From Micromonospora sp. FIMYZ51 (GTDB taxonomy: Bacteria; Actinomycetota; Actinomycetes; Mycobacteriales; Micromonosporaceae): a stretch of DNA of 64,000 bases. Position 1 is the stretch's first letter; every line of letters starts with the position of its first letter. Positions 54,783 through 63,058 of this stretch are shown here, piece by piece. Position numbers and translations under genes: made by a program. The notes under the pieces are model-generated. The model did no database searches and was not told the DNA's origin. It saw nothing but the letters and a program-made list of their open reading frames with translations. The stretch is from positions 5,831,501 to 5,895,500 of the forward strand of contig NZ_CP134706.1 in the NCBI RefSeq assembly GCF_038246755.1, given 5' to 3'.

Positions 54783-55247
54783 CTACGGCGAACGACGCAC
54801 GGTGGGCAGCGGCGTGCGCAATGCCCAGGTCAGGTGGGCTCCGGTCCAGACAACCACGGCCGCGATGGCGGCCACTCCCAGATCCGGCAATCCGGGCCAG
54901 CCGGCCGCCGCGAGGGCCATCATCACCAGGCCCAGGACAACGATCTTCACGCCGTAGGTGGCAAGTCCCACCGGCATGATCAGCTTGGGGTGCACCGCGT
55001 CGGCCCAGGCGACCGAGAGGCCGGAGATCAGGTAGCTGACCACCACCAGGGCGATCCCGGCGGCCACCCCGGCCGCGCCGGTCGGACCGCGCAGCCAGGC
55101 CGCGGCCGGCACGCCGAGCACGGCCAGCACGGCGCAGGCGAACAGCGGCAGCCGGAGGTAGGGCAGGCGGGCGCGGATGGCGCCCGGTTCCCCGGCGCTG
55201 GGCTGCTCGGCGTACGGCCCCCAGACGGTGTCCTTGGCGGTCTCCAC
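54783..55247 (-). CDS. AtpI-like (ATP synthase protein I) membrane protein
   Basis: The 154-residue protein has four membrane helices, near residues 33-50, 57-76, 88-110 and 118-140. It occupies the position of the mycobacterial 'i' gene upstream of atpB and likely helps Fo assembly. GTG start at 55247, probably leaderless (TAGACT nearby). The final QPT-free tail is basic (RTPLPTVRRSP). Confidence 0.78.
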   Translation of the reverse strand: METAKDTVWGPYAEQPSAGEPGAIRARLPYLRLPLFACAVLAVLGVPAAAWLRGPTGAAGVAAGIALVVVSYLISGLSVAWADAVHPKLIMPVGLATYGVKIVVLGLVMMALAAAGWPGLPDLGVAAIAAVVVWTGAHLTWALRTPLPTVRRSP

Positions 55248-55255
55248 AACGCCCG

Positions 55256-55261
55256 AGTCTA
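55256..55261 (-). promoter_or_regulatory. -10 hexamer for the AtpI-like gene
   Basis: TAGACT on the coding strand lies 8 nt before the GTG start, with no ribosome site between them. Confidence 0.45.
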
Positions 55262-55282
55262 TGCGGCCTCAGACTGGAGACC

Positions 55283-56761
55283 GTGAGATGCCTGGTCACC
55301 GGTGCCACGGGGTACATCGGCGGGCGCCTGGCGCCCCGCCTGCTCGCCGAGGGATATGAGGTGCGCTGCCTGGCCCGCCGGGCCGGACGGCTGCGCGACG
55401 TGCCCTGGGCCGGCGCGGTCGAGGTCGTCGAGGGCGACCTGAGCCGGCCGGAATCGCTCACCGGAGTGTTCGACGGGGTAGACGTGGCGTACTACCTGGT
55501 GCACTCGCTCGGGCAGGCCGGCTTCGAGGCGGCCGATCGGCAGGCCGCCGAGAACTTCGCGACGGCGGCCCACGCGGCCGGCGTACGCCGGATCGTCTAC
55601 CTGGGTGGGCCGGAGCCGGCAGCCGACCAGGGCGCCTCGTCGGCGCACCTGCGCTCCCGCGACGAGGTGGCGCGGATCCTGCTGGCCAGCGGGGTGCCGA
55701 CGGTGGTGCTCCGGGCGGCGGTGGTGATCGGCTCCGGCTCGGCCTCGTTCGAGATGCTGCGCTACCTGACCGAGCGGCTGCCGGTGATGGTCACCCCGCG
55801 TTGGGTGCGCAACCGGATCCAACCGATCGCGATCCGCGACGTGCTGCGCTACCTGGTCGGCTGCGCGACGCTGCCGCCGGAGCTCAACCGGGGCTTCGAC
55901 ATCGGCGGCCCGGACGTGCTCACCTTCGCCGACATGATGCAGCGGTACGCCCGGGTCGCCGGCCTGTCCCGCCGGCTCCTGCTGCCCGTGCGACCGCTGA
56001 CGCCCACGCTCTCGTCGTACTGGGTCGGGCTGGTCACCCCGGTACCCAACGCGCTGGCCCGGCCGCTTGTGGAGAGCCTGGTGCACGAGTCGGTGGCGCA
56101 CGAGCACGACATCGCGGCCTACCTGCCGGACCCGCCGGAGGGGTTGACCGGCTTCGACCGGGCGGTCGAACTGGCCCTGGCCACCATCCGCGACGCGGAG
56201 GTGGAGACCCGGTGGTCGACCGCGGCCGGGCCGGACGCCCCCGCCGATCCGCTGCCCAGCGACCCCGGCTGGAGCGGCGGCAGCACCTACACCGACATCC
56301 GGGAACGGCCGGTGGCGGCACCCCCGGAGGTGCTGTGGCAGGTGATCGAGGGCGTCGGCGGCGAGCACGGCTGGTACTCGTTCCCGCTCGCCTGGTCGGT
56401 GCGGGGCTGGCTGGACCGGCTGGTCGGCGGGGTGGGCCTGCGGCGCGGCCGGCGTCACCCGCACCGGCTGCGGGTGGGCGAGGCGCTGGACTTCTGGCGG
56501 GTGGAGGAGATCGTGCCGGGCGAGTTGCTGCGGCTGCGCGCCGAGATGCGCCTACCCGGCCGGGCCTGGCTGGAGATGCAGGTGCAGCACGACGGCGACG
56601 TGGTCCGCTACCGGCAGCGCGCCGTCTTCCTGCCGCGCGGGCTGGTCGGGCACGCGTACTGGATCGCGGTGGCACCGTTCCACGCGCTTGTCTTCGGCGG
56701 GATGGCCCGCAACATCGCGGCAGGCGCCGAACGCCAGATGCAAGGAAGGGCCCCTAGTTAA
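55283..56761 (+). CDS. SDR-family NAD(P)-dependent oxidoreductase with C-terminal DUF2867-like domain
   Basis: Residues 1-300 form an atypical short-chain dehydrogenase (VTGATGYIGGRLAPRLL, then VYLGGPEP), and residues 330-490 resemble DUF2867 (VLWQVIEGVGGEHGWYSF, VEEIVPGELLRLRAEM). Substrate unknown. The last five codons (GRAPS-stop) are supplied by a GGGCCC repeat element, so the C-terminus seems altered by it. GTG start with GGAGA just before. Confidence 0.85.
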   Translation: MRCLVTGATGYIGGRLAPRLLAEGYEVRCLARRAGRLRDVPWAGAVEVVEGDLSRPESLTGVFDGVDVAYYLVHSLGQAGFEAADRQAAENFATAAHAAGVRRIVYLGGPEPAADQGASSAHLRSRDEVARILLASGVPTVVLRAAVVIGSGSASFEMLRYLTERLPVMVTPRWVRNRIQPIAIRDVLRYLVGCATLPPELNRGFDIGGPDVLTFADMMQRYARVAGLSRRLLLPVRPLTPTLSSYWVGLVTPVPNALARPLVESLVHESVAHEHDIAAYLPDPPEGLTGFDRAVELALATIRDAEVETRWSTAAGPDAPADPLPSDPGWSGGSTYTDIRERPVAAPPEVLWQVIEGVGGEHGWYSFPLAWSVRGWLDRLVGGVGLRRGRRHPHRLRVGEALDFWRVEEIVPGELLRLRAEMRLPGRAWLEMQVQHDGDVVRYRQRAVFLPRGLVGHAYWIAVAPFHALVFGGMARNIAAGAERQMQGRAPS

Positions 56762-56793
56762 CGTCTCCGGTATAGCAGGGGCCCCTGCTTAAC
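56741..56793 (+). repeat. Paired GGGCCC palindromic element, copy F
   Basis: Cores at 56748-56753 and 56779-56784 are 31 bp apart. The left arm overlaps the 3' end of the SDR gene and contains its TAA stop. Confidence 0.85.
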
Positions 56794-56821
56794 ATTTCCT
56801 CCGGCTTAACATTTCCTCCGG
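56788..56821. repeat. 17-bp tandem duplication after copy F
   Basis: CTTAACATTTCCTCCGG occurs twice in succession (56788-56804 and 56805-56821), ending one base before the stop codon of the leftward PBP gene. It begins with the last bases of the GGGCCC element. Confidence 0.85.
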
Positions 56822-58933
56822 TCACTCGCCGGTACGTTGCCCGGTGGCCTGCCAGGCCGTCCGCTCGCTGGGCGGCACGAAGTCGCGTACCGGCTGATCC
56901 CGCAGCGCGAAGGCGAGGATCTCCCCCACCGACTCGACCATGCCGCTCTGCACCGTCCGACCGACCCCGTCGCGGGGGTTGTCCGGGTTCGTGGCGATCG
57001 CGGCCACCGCCAGTTGCGGGGTGAAGGCCACCACGGTCTCCGTGGCGTACCGCTCGGAACTGCCGGTCTTGCCGCCCACCGGGCGGCCGAGCTGGCTACG
57101 CAGCCGGGTGGCCGTGCCGCCCGCGCAGGCGTGGTACATCGACTGGTCGCCGACCGGGCAGCGGGCGGCATCGGCCCCCGCCCGGGCCACGTCCACGTCG
57201 AGCACCTGCCGGCAGTCCGGCTGCCCGGCGAGCACCCGGCGGCCGGCCGCGTCGGTGATCGAGCTGATCGGCGTGGGTGCGCACCAGGTGCCCTCGGCCG
57301 CCAGTGTGGCGTACGCGCCGGCCAGGTCCAGCGGGGTGGTGGCGGCCACGCCCAGGGTGAACGGACCCCACTCACGCGCGCCGTGCCGGGCCAGTTGCGC
57401 GTCCTCCTCGGCCCGCAGCACGATGCCCAGCCGCTCGGCCATCTCCACCACCCGGTCCGCGCCGACCCGCTCGGTGAGCCAGGCGAAGTACGTGTTTACC
57501 GAGCGACCGAACGCGGTCCACATGTCCTGTTCGCCGGTGGTAAGCGAGTTCGCGTTCTGCGGGCACCAGTAACCGCCGCAGCTCGCCTCGCCGCTGACCC
57601 GGAAACCGGTGACGATCCGCCGGGGGGCGTCGAAGACGGTGTTCAGCGGCATCCCGGCCTCCAGGGCGGCAAGCATGGTGAAGAGCTTGAACGTGGAGCC
57701 GGCCTGGTACCCGACGATCGTGCCGCCACCGGCCACGAGCTGGTTGACGGTGTTCGGGTGATTCTGCTGCCCGGGCGGGTTCGCCGCCACGCTGTAGACC
57801 CGGTTGACCGACATGGCCAGGACCCGCCCGGTGCCCGGCTGGACGACCGCGGTCGGCATGGCGAACCGGTCCTCGGCCGAGTAGATCCGCCGGACCTGTT
57901 CGGTGGTCGCCCGCTGCACCCCCGGGTCGAGCGAGGAGACCACGGTGAAGCCGCCCCGGCGCAGCGTGCGCTGGCGTTCGTCGACGCTGCCACCGAACGC
58001 CGCCTGGTCGTTCCACCAGCGGGTGAACCAGTCGCAGAAGAAGCCCCAGTCGTTGTGCCCCTCGGGCACCGCCGTGCAGTCGTTCGGGGTCTCGCTGGGA
58101 CGCAGGTTCAGCGGCTCGGCCTTGACCCGGGCCGCCAGGTCGGGCGCCAACTGGCCGGCCTCGACCATCCGATCCAGTACGTAGCCACGGCGGGCCAGCG
58201 CGCTGTCCGCGTCGCCGTTGATCGGGTCGTCGGTGTGCGGGGAGCGGACCAGCCCGGCCAGCAGTGCCGCCTCGTCCAGCGTCAGCTCCGCCGGTGAGCT
58301 GGAGAAGTAACGTTTGCTGGCGGCGGCGATGCCGTACGCACCGGCGCCGAAGTAGGCGATGTTGAGGTACCGGGTGAGGATCTGGTCCTTGCTCAGCTCC
58401 CGTTCCAGCGCCAGCGCGTACCGGATCTCCTGGAGCTTGCGGGCGGTGCTCACCTCGGTGGCTGCGGCCCGCTGCGCCTCGCTCAGCCGGGGATCGGTGC
58501 TCAGCACATTGCGGACGTACTGCATGGTCAGCGTGGAGGCACCCTGCCGGGTGGCCCCGTCGCGCCGGTTGGCGGTGAACGCCCGCGCGATGCCGCGCAG
58601 GTCCACGCCGCTGTGCTGGTAGAAGCGGGCGTCCTCGGCGGCGATGATCGCCTGCCGCAGCACCGGTGCCACCTCGCCGAGCGGCACATCCACCCGGTCC
58701 TCCTGGTAGAAGGAGGTGATCAGGGTGGTGCCGTCGTTGGCGTACAGGTTCGTCCGTTGGGCGGTCGGCGGCGTACGCAGGGTGTTCGGCAGCTCCGCGT
58801 ACGGCGCGGCGAGCGCCGAGAAGCCGATTCCGAAGACCAGCGCGGCCGGCAGGGCCGCTGCGGCCAGCACCAGCCCGGCCAACGTGCCGGCCAGCAGGAC
58901 GGTGAACACTTTCGGCAGAAACGCCCGGGTCAT
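56822..58933 (-). CDS. Bifunctional penicillin-binding protein (class A)
   Basis: The 703-residue protein has one N-terminal membrane anchor (residues 10-40), a glycosyltransferase 51 domain (IIAAEDARFYQHSGVD, QGASTLTMQYVRN, YFGAGAYGIAAASKRYF) and a transpeptidase domain with Ser413 in GSTFKLFT, SVN in FGRSVNTYF and KTG in VGGKTGSSERY. It both polymerises and cross-links peptidoglycan. The ATG at 58933 has GGGGAGAG upstream. Confidence 0.95.
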   Translation of the reverse strand: MTRAFLPKVFTVLLAGTLAGLVLAAAALPAALVFGIGFSALAAPYAELPNTLRTPPTAQRTNLYANDGTTLITSFYQEDRVDVPLGEVAPVLRQAIIAAEDARFYQHSGVDLRGIARAFTANRRDGATRQGASTLTMQYVRNVLSTDPRLSEAQRAAATEVSTARKLQEIRYALALERELSKDQILTRYLNIAYFGAGAYGIAAASKRYFSSSPAELTLDEAALLAGLVRSPHTDDPINGDADSALARRGYVLDRMVEAGQLAPDLAARVKAEPLNLRPSETPNDCTAVPEGHNDWGFFCDWFTRWWNDQAAFGGSVDERQRTLRRGGFTVVSSLDPGVQRATTEQVRRIYSAEDRFAMPTAVVQPGTGRVLAMSVNRVYSVAANPPGQQNHPNTVNQLVAGGGTIVGYQAGSTFKLFTMLAALEAGMPLNTVFDAPRRIVTGFRVSGEASCGGYWCPQNANSLTTGEQDMWTAFGRSVNTYFAWLTERVGADRVVEMAERLGIVLRAEEDAQLARHGAREWGPFTLGVAATTPLDLAGAYATLAAEGTWCAPTPISSITDAAGRRVLAGQPDCRQVLDVDVARAGADAARCPVGDQSMYHACAGGTATRLRSQLGRPVGGKTGSSERYATETVVAFTPQLAVAAIATNPDNPRDGVGRTVQSGMVESVGEILAFALRDQPVRDFVPPSERTAWQATGQRTGE

Positions 58934-59029
58934 CAGCTCTCCCCGCAGGAGCCGGCAGGACCCTCCCAGAATGGCGCTAATCGCCCTTCGGGCCGCCCTT
59001 TCCACCAACCCGGAGGAAATTCACACTTT

Positions 59030-59150
59030 CAGGGCAACAGGCCCCCGTCAGGCAACGCGCACCGTCAGGGCAACAAGCCCCCGTCAGGCAACGCGCACCG
59101 TCAGGGCAACAAGCCCCCGTCAGGCAACGCGCACCGTCAGGGCAACAGGA
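59030..59150. repeat. 36-bp tandem array at the 3' end of the phosphatase gene
   Basis: Three 36-bp units (59030-59065, 59066-59101, 59102-59137; units 2 and 3 identical, unit 1 with one change) plus a 13-bp partial unit. Each unit has two sub-repeats (TTGCCCTGACGG and TTGCCTGACGG on the minus strand). The partial unit is the coding end of the phosphatase gene including its TGA. Confidence 0.88.
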
Positions 59151-59748
59151 CAGCGGCCAGCGGGTGCACGGTCTCCTCGATCTCGTCGGCCACCCGGGTG
59201 AAGCACTGGTCGCCGCGTCCCCACGGGTCGTCGAGATCGTCGGTGGGCAGCGCGGTACTGCCCTGGCGGGCCGCGTGCGCGGCGTCCACCAGCGCCACGC
59301 CACGGGCGTAGACCGCGTCCGGGGTGGCTTCGGCCGGCGGCAGTCCGGCCGGATCCAGGGCCGCCAGCAGCCGGCCGAACTCACCAAGCACGAAGGTGCG
59401 GGAGGCGGCGTCGGGACGCAGTGCCACCACGTACTCCTGCTGGTCGGCGGTGGCGGTCAGGACCAGGTCGGCCGCGTCGATGTGCTCCGAGCGCAGCCGG
59501 CGCGCGGCGAACCCGGAGACGCTGCCGCCCCGGCTGGCCACCTGGCGAGCCGCGGGCGGGTTCATCTCCTCACCGGCGTGCCAACCACCGGTGCCCGCGC
59601 TGTGGCTGTGCAGCAGTTCGTCGGCCCGGCCCGGGTCAGCGTCGCGTCGACTCAGCCGCTGTCGCACGGCGAGGGTGAGCAGCCGCTCGGCCATCGGCGA
59701 GCGGCAGATGTTTCCCATGCAGACGTGCAGGACGGTGAAAGGAGGCAC
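59137..59748 (-). CDS. Low-molecular-weight protein tyrosine phosphatase
   Basis: The 203-residue enzyme has the C-X5-R loop C10-MGNIC-R16-S and the general acid in DDLDDPWGRGD. It is longer than the usual 150 residues because of an internal segment and an Arg-rich stretch (RRDADPGRADE). It likely reverses tyrosine phosphorylation linked to surface polysaccharide or stress control. GTG start with no clear ribosome site; it begins directly after the stop codon of tsaC. Confidence 0.9.
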   Translation of the reverse strand: MPPFTVLHVCMGNICRSPMAERLLTLAVRQRLSRRDADPGRADELLHSHSAGTGGWHAGEEMNPPAARQVASRGGSVSGFAARRLRSEHIDAADLVLTATADQQEYVVALRPDAASRTFVLGEFGRLLAALDPAGLPPAEATPDAVYARGVALVDAAHAARQGSTALPTDDLDDPWGRGDQCFTRVADEIEETVHPLAAVLLP

Positions 59749-60393
59749 CTACGCCACCTGGCTCTCGCGTAGCTCCGGTACCACGTCGCGCAGTCTGGCC
59801 AGGGTGATCGCGCCCTCCCGGACGAGCACCGGTTCGTCGCCGGTGAGGTCCACGATCGTGCTCGGCACCGGGTCGACGGCCGGCCCGGCCTCCAGGTACG
59901 CCCGCACCGAGTAGGCCAGTTGGTCGCGCGCCTCGTCGGCGGTGAGCGCGGGCGGCTGACCGGTCTTGTTGGCCGAGGCGACGGCCATCGGGCCGGTCTC
60001 CCGCAGCACCTCCAACGCCACCGGGTGCAGCGGCATCCGCACCGCGACCACGCCGCTGTCGTCACCGAGGTCCCAGCGCAGGCTCGCCGAGTGGCGCACC
60101 AGGATGGTCAGCGCGCCCGGCCAGAACGCCTCCACCAGGTCACGCGCCGCGGCCGGCAGCGTGTAGACCAGGCCGTCGAGGGTGTGCCGGGAGCCGATCA
60201 GCACCGGCGGCGCCACGTGCGCCGCACCCTTGGCGTCCAGCAGTGCCTTCACCGCGTACGGCGTGAAGGCGTCCGCGCCGATCCCGTAGACCGTGTCGGT
60301 CGGCAGCACCACCAGCTCGCCGTTGCGGACCGCCTCAATGGCCGCAGCGATGCCGCGGTCCCGGTCGGCGAGCGACCGGCAGTCGTAGAGCAT
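59749..60393 (-). CDS. Threonylcarbamoyl-AMP synthase (Sua5/YrdC/TsaC)
   Basis: The 214-residue enzyme makes L-threonylcarbamoyladenylate for the t6A37 modification of ANN-decoding tRNAs. The YrdC domain shows VVLPTDTVYGIGADAFTPYA, FWPGALTILV, VRMPLHPVALEVL and ASANKTGQPP. One usual motif, KxR after 'K' in 'LKxRP', is altered here (LDAKGAAHVAPP), although other ligands are present. Its ATG overlaps the prmC stop by one base (TGATG). Confidence 0.93.
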   Translation of the reverse strand: MLYDCRSLADRDRGIAAAIEAVRNGELVVLPTDTVYGIGADAFTPYAVKALLDAKGAAHVAPPVLIGSRHTLDGLVYTLPAAARDLVEAFWPGALTILVRHSASLRWDLGDDSGVVAVRMPLHPVALEVLRETGPMAVASANKTGQPPALTADEARDQLAYSVRAYLEAGPAVDPVPSTIVDLTGDEPVLVREGAITLARLRDVVPELRESQVA

Positions 60394-61346
60394 CACGAGG
60401 AGCCAGTCTGCCACGTGTCGGCCGGTGCGGGCGGCGGGCGGTCCGCGCGGCGGGACGCGGTCGCGAATCGGGGCCGCCCGGCGAGGTCCGCGTGGTCGGC
60501 GATCGAGCCGTAGCGACCGTCCGCCGCGAGCAGTTCGGGCAGCACCTCGCCGTGCGTGTCGTCGTGCTCGATGCCGAGCCCGCCGCCGGGACGCAACAGC
60601 GCCGCCGCCCGGTGGATCACCGGACGGATGACGGCCAGGCCGTCCGCCCCGCCGAACACCGCCTGCGCCGGATCGTGCCCGGCCACCTCGGGCGGTACCG
60701 CCACCGACCGCGGCACGTAGGGCGGGTTGCACACCAGCACGTCCACCTGGCCGACCAGCTCGGCCAGCAGGTCCGGATCGGTCGCGTCCGCCTCGACCAC
60801 CTCGATCGGCCGGTCTCCGGCGGCAACCCGGGCCGCGGCGTTGCGGCGCAACCAGGAGAGCGCCGCCGGGGATCGTTCCACCGCCACCACCCGCGCGGCC
60901 GGTACCTCTTGGGCCACCGACAACGCGATCGCCCCGGAACCGCTGCACAGGTCCACCACCAACGGCGTCGGCCGGGCACTGGCGCGGGCCTGCTCGATGG
61001 CCCAACCGGCGAGCAGCTCGGTCTCCGGGCGCGGCACGAAGACGCCAGGCCCGACGGCCAGGTCCAGATGCCGGAAGCCGGCGCTGCCGGTCAGGTGTTG
61101 CAGCGGTTCCCGGCGGGACCGGCGGGCCACCAACTCTCGGTAGCGATCGAGTTGACCTTCGGTGAAACCGTCGGCGAGGGCCAGCCGTCCCCGGGGCACC
61201 CCGAGCACGAACGCGGCCAACAGTTCGGCCTCGGCCCGCGCCGAAGTCACGCCGGCTTCGGCCAGGTCACGGGCGGCGTGGGCCACTATGGGAGTGGGAC
61301 GTCGCCGTCTCGTCCCTTCGGACGGGTGTTGCGGCTCGGTGGTCAC
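60393..61346 (-). CDS. prmC: Peptide chain release factor N5-glutamine methyltransferase
   Basis: The 317-residue enzyme methylates the Gln of the GGQ motif in release factors. It has the SAM-binding motif VVDLCSGSGAIALSVA and the catalytic NPPY motif (VCNPPYVPRSV). The GTG at 61346 is chosen because the upstream frame does not look coding. prfA, its substrate gene, lies upstream on the same strand but separated by a divergent GGDEF gene. Confidence 0.94.
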   Translation of the reverse strand: MTTEPQHPSEGTRRRRPTPIVAHAARDLAEAGVTSARAEAELLAAFVLGVPRGRLALADGFTEGQLDRYRELVARRSRREPLQHLTGSAGFRHLDLAVGPGVFVPRPETELLAGWAIEQARASARPTPLVVDLCSGSGAIALSVAQEVPAARVVAVERSPAALSWLRRNAAARVAAGDRPIEVVEADATDPDLLAELVGQVDVLVCNPPYVPRSVAVPPEVAGHDPAQAVFGGADGLAVIRPVIHRAAALLRPGGGLGIEHDDTHGEVLPELLAADGRYGSIADHADLAGRPRFATASRRADRPPPAPADTWQTGSS

Positions 61347-61419
61347 GCAATAATCATGAGGCGTCGCATGCACGTGCATAAGCAGGTGCAGCCGGCGACA
61401 CACCGACGGGAGGTCGCGG

Positions 61420-62973
61420 GTGGGCTGGCTCGACCGGGTCGATGACCAGGTTGACGCCCTGACGCAGGCGCGGGCGTTGCAGGAGGTGAGCCGTTCGGTC
61501 GAGGCGTGCACGATCCTGGACCGGGTGATCTGCACCACTCGGGATCCACACGCTCGCGCCGATGCGCTGGTGCAGCGCCTCTCGGCGCTGATAAATCTGG
61601 GCCGGACAGCCGAGTACACCCGGGCCATCGAGGAGGCCGCCGCGACGGTGCGCGACCTCGCCGAGCCCTACCTGCACGGGCACCTCAACGCGCTCGCCGC
61701 ACTCGCCGCGCACCACCAGGGCGCGTTGGACCGCTGCGTGACGCACCTGGTCAAGGCCGCCCGCGCGCTGAGCGCGGTGGACGACTCGGACCGGGACACC
61801 GCCTGGGGCTGGCACGACCTGGCGATGGCCTACTCGTACCTCAGCTTCCACGGGTACGCGCTCGGTGCGATCGAACGCGCCCGGCAGCTCGGCACCGCCG
61901 CCGGCATTCCGGAGGAGACGTTCGCCGCACCGGGCATCCGGCTGCGCAACGCGGTGGCGCTGGACCACACCGGCGACAGCGACGGTTGCCTGCGCGTACT
62001 GCGCGATGTCGGGGTCGACCTCGACCGGTTCGTCGCGGCCGGGCGCGCCGACCGGCTACGCCCGAGCAGCCTGGCCGCCTACGGGTACGCCGCCGCCCGC
62101 CGGGCCGCCCTCGGCGACAGCGTGGACGAAGCCGGCGGGGACACCGACCCGGCCTGGCTGCTCGGGCACGGCGCGGACAGCGCCCGGGCCCGGGACATGC
62201 GCCAACTCGGTCAGGTCTGCCTGGCCATCGCCGCCGGTCGGCCGATCGAGGCGGTCGCCCGGCTGGACACCGTCCAGGTCTCCGCCGAGACCCTCGGTGC
62301 CGCCGAGGCGGCCCGGCTGCGCAGCATGGCGCTGAGCCGGGCGGGTGATCACGCCGCCGCGCACCGCACCGACCGGCTGGCCTTCCGACTCGCCGCCCAG
62401 CGGCACGACCGGCTCCGGGACGTCTACATCGACGGCATCGCGGCCCGGATCGACCACGAGGAGATGCGCCGCGAGGCGGCGCGGTTCGAGGGCGAGGCGC
62501 TTACCGACCCGCTCACCGGGCTGCCGAACCGGCGTCGGCTGGAGCGCTACATCGCGGCGGTGGTCTCCCGGGGCGAACGGGTGGTGATCGGCGTCTGCGA
62601 CCTGGACGGGTTCAAGGCGGTGAACACCCGGCACGGGCACCACTCCGGCGACCTCGTCCTTCAGCGGATCGCCGGGGTGATCAACCGGGTGATGCGCCGG
62701 GGTGACTTCGTGGCCCGCTACGGCGGCGACGAGTTCGTGGTGGTGCTACCGGGCGCCGGAATGACCGAGGCGACGGAGGTGGCCCGCCGCATCGACGCCG
62801 CCGTACGCACCGAGGACTGGGAGTCCCTCGTGCCCGGCACCCCGGTCGGCGTCAGCATCGGCTTCTCCGAGGTGGGCTCCGGCGGACCGGGCCAGCGGGA
62901 CGCGCTCAGCGCCGCCTTCGAGGCCGCCGACCGCGAGATGCTCCAGGCGAAGGTCCGTCCACGCAGCGCCTGA
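61420..62973 (+). CDS. TPR-like/GGDEF diguanylate cyclase
   Basis: The 517-residue soluble protein has an N-terminal helical repeat region (about 1-345, TPR-like, for example [20 protein letters not shown]) and a C-terminal GGDEF domain (about 355-510) with intact active site G435-G-D-E-F439. It should make cyclic di-GMP, a developmental signal in filamentous actinobacteria. No RXXD inhibitory site is obvious five residues before GGDEF (FVARY). GTG start with GGGAGG upstream. It is inserted between prfA and prmC, which face left. Confidence 0.92.
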   Translation: MGWLDRVDDQVDALTQARALQEVSRSVEACTILDRVICTTRDPHARADALVQRLSALINLGRTAEYTRAIEEAAATVRDLAEPYLHGHLNALAALAAHHQGALDRCVTHLVKAARALSAVDDSDRDTAWGWHDLAMAYSYLSFHGYALGAIERARQLGTAAGIPEETFAAPGIRLRNAVALDHTGDSDGCLRVLRDVGVDLDRFVAAGRADRLRPSSLAAYGYAAARRAALGDSVDEAGGDTDPAWLLGHGADSARARDMRQLGQVCLAIAAGRPIEAVARLDTVQVSAETLGAAEAARLRSMALSRAGDHAAAHRTDRLAFRLAAQRHDRLRDVYIDGIAARIDHEEMRREAARFEGEALTDPLTGLPNRRRLERYIAAVVSRGERVVIGVCDLDGFKAVNTRHGHHSGDLVLQRIAGVINRVMRRGDFVARYGGDEFVVVLPGAGMTEATEVARRIDAAVRTEDWESLVPGTPVGVSIGFSEVGSGGPGQRDALSAAFEAADREMLQAKVRPRSA

Positions 62974-62999
62974 GGCTGATCAGCACGCAGCACCACACC

Positions 63000-63058
63000 C
63001 ACATCAGCGCGCGGCGCCGCAGCCACGTCAGCGCGCGGCGCCGCAGCCACGTCAGCGC
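63000..63058. repeat. 24-bp tandem array at the 3' end of prfA
   Basis: Units lie at 63000-63023, 63024-63047 and 63048-63058 (partial), with a degenerate copy before them at about 62977-62999. On the minus strand each unit starts near TGA, so the prfA stop codon is reiterated with 24-bp spacing. Confidence 0.8.

Noticed and set aside
59030..59150. 36-bp periodic array that could suggest a CRISPR
   Set aside because: The units abut with no unique spacers and include the end of a coding gene; no cas genes are nearby.
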